Positions 59,558 to 64,000 of a stretch of DNA of 64,000 nucleotides are shown in pieces (the first letter of the stretch is position 1; every line of letters starts with the position of its first letter). A model generated the notes under the pieces. That model was not told the origin of the DNA, did no database searches, and worked only from the letters and a program-made list of their open reading frames with translations. The translations under genes and the position numbers were made by a program. Origin of the DNA: Lethocerus indicus (taxonomy: Eukaryota; Arthropoda; Insecta; Hemiptera; Belostomatidae); the NCBI GenBank assembly GCA_019843655.1, contig JACDQD010000010.1:5501637-5565636 (forward strand), written 5' to 3'.

Positions 59558-59658
59558 AAACGACCAAACCAGCGAGAGGAGACGGAAACACAACAAACCT
59601 ACGGTATTCCAACCCCTCGCAGAACACAAAGCAGGTATGTTAAACGAATATGATTATA

Positions 59659-62600
59659 TGCTACAAACTCACATTGTAAAACGTTGAGAAAAATTGAGAA
59701 ACGTTGATACATGGAAGTAGAATACGAATGTTGATGAAATATTATATCGTAATTGCTAATGTTGTCCCAAATAATCGAATATTGTTCCATATTTTTTTAA
59801 AAAACGAATTTCACTCGCCGGTTGGCCTCCACTTTCCGGGGGGCATTGGATACTGGTGCGACGGGCCGAATGGGTTTTTTATGTGGTAGGGTTCCAAACC
59901 CCCCCCACAAACCCTTCACGACGAAAGAAAGTTTATCCCAGTAAGACGTTGGCGATGGGGGTGTGGGGGGTATGGGTATGACCCGAGGGGGTGTGGACCC
60001 GACGATCGATAGGGTCGCTCCCAATTCGGGGGGGTGGAGAGACGCTCGCCCTTCTTAAAGTCCTCGCCGGACTTACCGCTCGCAAACTGGGCCTCTCACG
60101 GTCATAAATTGAACAGAAAATAAAATTACAGACATGACACGATCCTTTGTTTATTTATTCCATCAATAAAAATTCCCTCAAGATACATAATATCACTTCT
60201 ACGGTTATACATGTGACCAATATCGGCCTATGTAAATCGAGTTGTTTTGTAATAATTAGTTGTCTCTTCCGGAACTAAACTGCATATTTCAGAGTATCGT
60301 TTACTGGAAAATATATGCCCTTTAAATTGAAAAATAATTGACATTAATTTTTATCAATATTGAAGAGTATAATATTCGAAAAAACAGTACTGAATTTGGA
60401 TCCAAATTAACACATCAGAAGCTAAAGTAACTTCAGCTGGTACTAATATCCTTACTGTTTGACCAGCAGGATATTATTAAATATGGCGAGAAGTCGAAAC
60501 CGGTCTATCATTAGAACAGGTTAGATATAGCCAATTGTTTATGATAGGTACAGCCAACGAACTGAAATAAATTAGAAACGTTTTTGGGATAAATGATACA
60601 TTGTAAACGATGATAGATACTCCAGTGAACGGCATTAAACTAATCGTAACCGTGTTCGAACTATCTTTACCAGCAGAAAGATTAATCTCCGGAGCGCCGC
60701 CCCCCAATTCGCCGCCAGCGACTAACGATATTTGACCGGTCTTGTCGCCCCCCCCCCACCCCCACCCACTGGGGGGAAAACTAATTTGTCCCGCTTTATT
60801 GGAGTCAGCGGAAACTTTCAGAGGGCATCGGGGCGGCCCAGATTTCATCTTTGGGGGCCGCGACGACACTTTGATCGGGGAGGTCCCGACGCCCTAATCG
60901 CCGGGGGGGGGGGGTGGATACTCGGGTTGGGAAAAGGCCGGGGGTGAGACCGACCGACCAACTAATAAGAAACAGCGATTTACCCATCCCCTATATTTGA
61001 AGGGGTGAGATCCACTTCTCCAGATAACGAGTCTAATATTTGAATCGGTTCAGTGTTATAGCAAAAATTACTTTCCTACACTTTCCAACCGCCAACGAAT
61101 TTCATTTGCAGTTTGACGCTTAAAGATACTAAAAATAATTACAGGAGGTATTTTACCTTGATTGTAATAACGAATATTTTCATTTATGTTTGAATTTATT
61201 TTGGTCCAAACCTAACTTACTCCCGACATCCTACAATTTCCTTACAGACAAAAAGGTGTGGAGGCATGATTTAAATATACCAGTCTTCCCCGTTATTCTT
61301 TTAGTCGTTACTTAACATCAATGTCGCATATTGTTATACATTCCTATAGGCGCTCTGTGGGGCCCAAAATTCAAAAATGCAGTTTCCTATTCCAATTTTC
61401 TATCGAATAATTGTAGTAATTTTAAATTATGAAAAAATAGTAATTACTGCGCTTTCTACTCAAGATCAAAAATAGACGCTGGCACCTTGAAAAAAAAACA
61501 AAATGTTTCTATTAACTATTAAATGTTAATAACTTTTCGAATCCCGGTGGCAGAATTGATTTTAATTCGATGCAATCTTGAATATGATGGCTGGGAAGTT
61601 TCCCAAGACGATATTTTTTGGTCTGTTAGACGGAGCAATTTTCGGACGTCGGGACAAACGGATAAAAGCAAACCATTAAAACAAAGGAGTCTTCGGTGTG
61701 AAGTTGAGGAAACCTCCTCTACCGCCGACCAATGTCGACCAATAAAAAGGGACAATGGAATGGGGGATCGGGAAAATTGAGGTTCCGAGAATTAATCGCA
61801 ATTATGGAGGAGCCCCGCACAGCCTTTCGCCGCCCTTTGTCCGCCAACGCCGTAAATTGTTCCGACGGGAACTCATTTTACTGAGAAAATGTTGAAAGCG
61901 TTCCAGTTTCAATAGTGAGGCCGGCGAAAATAAACAAGTAAAGCAAATTTTCGTATACAGTAATATAATGCAGAGCCTTCAATTCTCTAACACACCAGAC
62001 GTGGTTCTGCACCAATAAATGCTCATCTTAATCAACTGTGAACCATTTCTGAAATTATTGGATGTCGTTTCCTAAATTTTTACACAGTGATATTTTATAT
62101 AACCGCATTATAGCTTTATAACAAATTAAAATTCGATAATAGAGTAACTGAAAATAAAATAAATAGATTGCTCTGGTATTTGCCCAAGACTAATAATTCA
62201 TGACTAATCCATGTTGTTTTCATATTTTTCAATCAATTGAGTTATAAGAAAATAAAATAAAATTTTAAAATATCAAAATATGAAATATAAAATCGAAATA
62301 TATATTTGAATATATTTTTCTTTCCGCTAATTTGATCCTACTCTAAACCCGTTTTGTCTTCTCCCCATCGTCAGCAGCATTCAGTCTGTAAAGTATCAAG
62401 TTTGCCAAGTTGAACTGACTACAATTACGACTGATGCGAAAGAAAAAAGTGTAATAAATAAATCAAAGCCTCCCCATCACCCCTCCGGAAACCATTTACC
62501 TATTCGGTTTCAGCAGCATCTGTAACCGGATATAATGCAAGCGGTCTGAGAGGATGATCTGGTTTCTGGGTCCTATGCAAATTCGGGCTCGGACTCGCCG

Positions 62601-64000
62601 GCTAGGGGTCCGGGAAGCGTAAACACCCCGTTGCACCGCCAATAAGGGGCGAAAGGGAGGAGGGAGGGAGGAGGAGGATGTTATCGTTGTTTGGGAGGTT
62701 TGGGAACTTCGCAGAGGGGGGAGTAACCCGAGACCGGGGGCTTAATCATAGCCCGTTTCGCCAACTTCCTTCCCAACTTCGATAGTTATTGTTATCCGAC
62801 GAACGCTGTTTATACCGTCTAATTGTGATAACTTCCAGTCCCTTCTGTCCTCCCGATTGGAATGCGCATCTCTTTTCAGCCTTCGGAAATCAGTATTTCT
62901 AAAATTAAAGTACATACCGCTTTCCCATCAGCCTCCAGGAATCCTTTAAGTTAGGCTTAAAGAATAAAATAATTTACTGACCACAATTGCATTATACTGA
63001 TCTGTTCTTAAATAGTTTTAGTTGGTTACGAACGACAGGAATATTCATTTCTAGTACTATAAATGGCGAAGAGCCTAAATTGTTTATTCCGGCTAGCGGT
63101 GGCAGACAGCCATTAGTATGACAAATGGACGTTTTCAACTCAAATGCGAGTTCACTCAGCTTACTGTAAAGTGAGCCGTCGTTGAAAAATATAAAATAGG
63201 TCTTGAAGTTGAAGACAGGGAGATGAATTAACTAAGCGGGCGGGGCTGACTTCTAACTTACCTAATGATTCGCACGTTAGGCAACCATTAATTTCCCTCC
63301 AACGCGTAATCGCCGCCTCCCTAATCTGTGTAAGCCTCTGCTGACGCCGCGGCTTAGTACCCGCTGTCAACGTCAACCCGAGACGGGCGCGTCTAACTCA
63401 ATACGCCGAAAGTGCGTTCGGGAGAAAATGAAACCGTTTGCATTTGATAGTCTGACGGTTACGGATGTACGGCACTTTTAAATTGTATCGATCCTAACTA
63501 GCTTAAACGAAATAAACGAGGCATGAATTCGCATTTGTGGTGAACACGATGTGCTGTGAAACTGAGAATCGTACTCCGAATTTTGGGTGCGGGGGCGGGG
63601 GGGCTTTTAAAAAAGGACAAATGTACGGGCCTACGCCCTGAACGTAAATATTAAACTCCGGCGATAAATTTTAAAATAAAGAGGCGGGCCGTTACCGACT
63701 TAATGGTGGGCCCCCCCCTCCCGGTGGACATCAAAGGTTGGAGGCGGCCATGTTGACGACTGTAATTCCGGGGGCTTCCCCGACTCCTACACAACCGGCT
63801 AATGGGTTATTTCTCCTACTTTGAGCTATTACTTTCAGTGGGGAAGGGAGGTAGCCACCCAGTTTTGATAACTGTCCCGCCCTCCACCCCCCATCATCCG
63901 CACGGCCCTTAACGCTAACGAGTATTACCCTAATAAAGTTTCGCAGTTTGAATTCTTTATGGGAGGCGACGTGGAAGGGCCCCCGCCCCCACCAACCCCA
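59659..64000. other. Unrecognised DNA to the window end
   Basis: No gene or transposon firmly identified. A G run lies at about 60903-60914 and a purine-rich tract at about 62648-62682. A fragment at about 60484-60509 (atggcgag, then cgaaaccggtct) resembles the second half of a hammerhead arm without its CUGA box. Open frames on both strands at 61519-61780 have no recognisable domain. Confidence 0.4.

Larger units (their letters stand above)
59286..59658. mobile_element. Complete fold-back element with 13-bp TSD
   Basis: The element 59299-59645 (347 bp) lies between perfect 13-bp direct repeats, GAATATGATTATA, at 59286-59298 and 59646-59658. Two arms of about 130 bp are near-perfect inverted copies, meeting near 59450. 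A single-sided tail follows the right arm: tattccaacccctcgcagaa, then cacaaagcaggtatgttaaac-like sequence. There is no coding capacity. Such a long duplication and a one-sided tail fit retrotransposition better than a cut-and-paste DNA transposon. Confidence 0.9.

Noticed and set aside
60481..60512. Fragment resembling the second half of a hammerhead arm
   Set aside because: It has cgaaaccggtct but no CUGA box and no other family sequence around it. Possibly a relic, not callable.
62345..62385. Minus-strand string with CUGACGA, UGG and AAAAC resembling a hammerhead
   Set aside because: The G of GAAA and a pairing stem II are missing, and no stem I is seen. Too degenerate to call.

Overview
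The window looks like intergenic or intronic DNA from an arthropod, most likely an insect. The evidence is its mobile DNA: a Jockey-like non-LTR retrotransposon, several mariner-type elements, piggyBac-like TTAA elements, a hAT remnant, (TA)n microsatellites and minisatellite arrays, all set in DNA of very uneven GC content. I found no convincing host protein-coding exon, tRNA or rRNA on either strand. The longest open frames either run through repeats or show no motif I recognise. The species cannot be named from this sequence.

Layout. 0-9 kb: mostly unrecognised DNA with a (TA)n tract and the longest LINE fragment (1.56-2.06 kb, minus). 9-14.3 kb: a 205-bp mariner MITE, then a 71-bp minisatellite array inside an insertion bracketed by 175-bp direct repeats. 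16-26.3 kb: a second (TA)n tract and four copies of a fold-back family (one at 19.3 kb, three clustered at 25.6-26.3 kb). 26.9-30.3 kb: a LINE tail with target-site duplication, a decayed mariner with DDE-domain remnants, and a piggyBac derivative that keeps the transposase N terminus. 31.9-33.2 kb: a structured-RNA-like segment and the second minisatellite array. 34.9-42.1 kb: a dense pile-up of transposons (deleted mariner, fold-back copy, hAT 3' end, a second piggyBac-like element holding a reverse-transcriptase tail fragment, two LINE ends, another fold-back copy, and an open frame beside a degenerate hammerhead-like motif). 44 kb: a second deleted mariner with the same internal deletion. 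54.9-55.6 kb: the third minisatellite array, joined to a fold-back arm. 58.1-59.7 kb: a LINE insertion and a fold-back copy, each with perfect target-site duplications.

The most interesting system is the fold-back family. Its arms carry what read as type I hammerhead ribozymes with a minimal stem III: a CUGAAGA box, a short stem II, GAAA, CCGG, then UC, closed by GCUA/UAGC as stem I. Four motifs have an intact core and at least four more are damaged. Two copies have perfect 13-bp target-site duplications. Pieces of the same element border two of the three 71-bp minisatellite arrays. Hammerheads of this form are known from Penelope-like retroelements and retrozymes. I infer that this is a non-autonomous, ribozyme-bearing retroelement family that also spreads the minisatellite. 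No Penelope reverse transcriptase or GIY-YIG endonuclease is present in the window.
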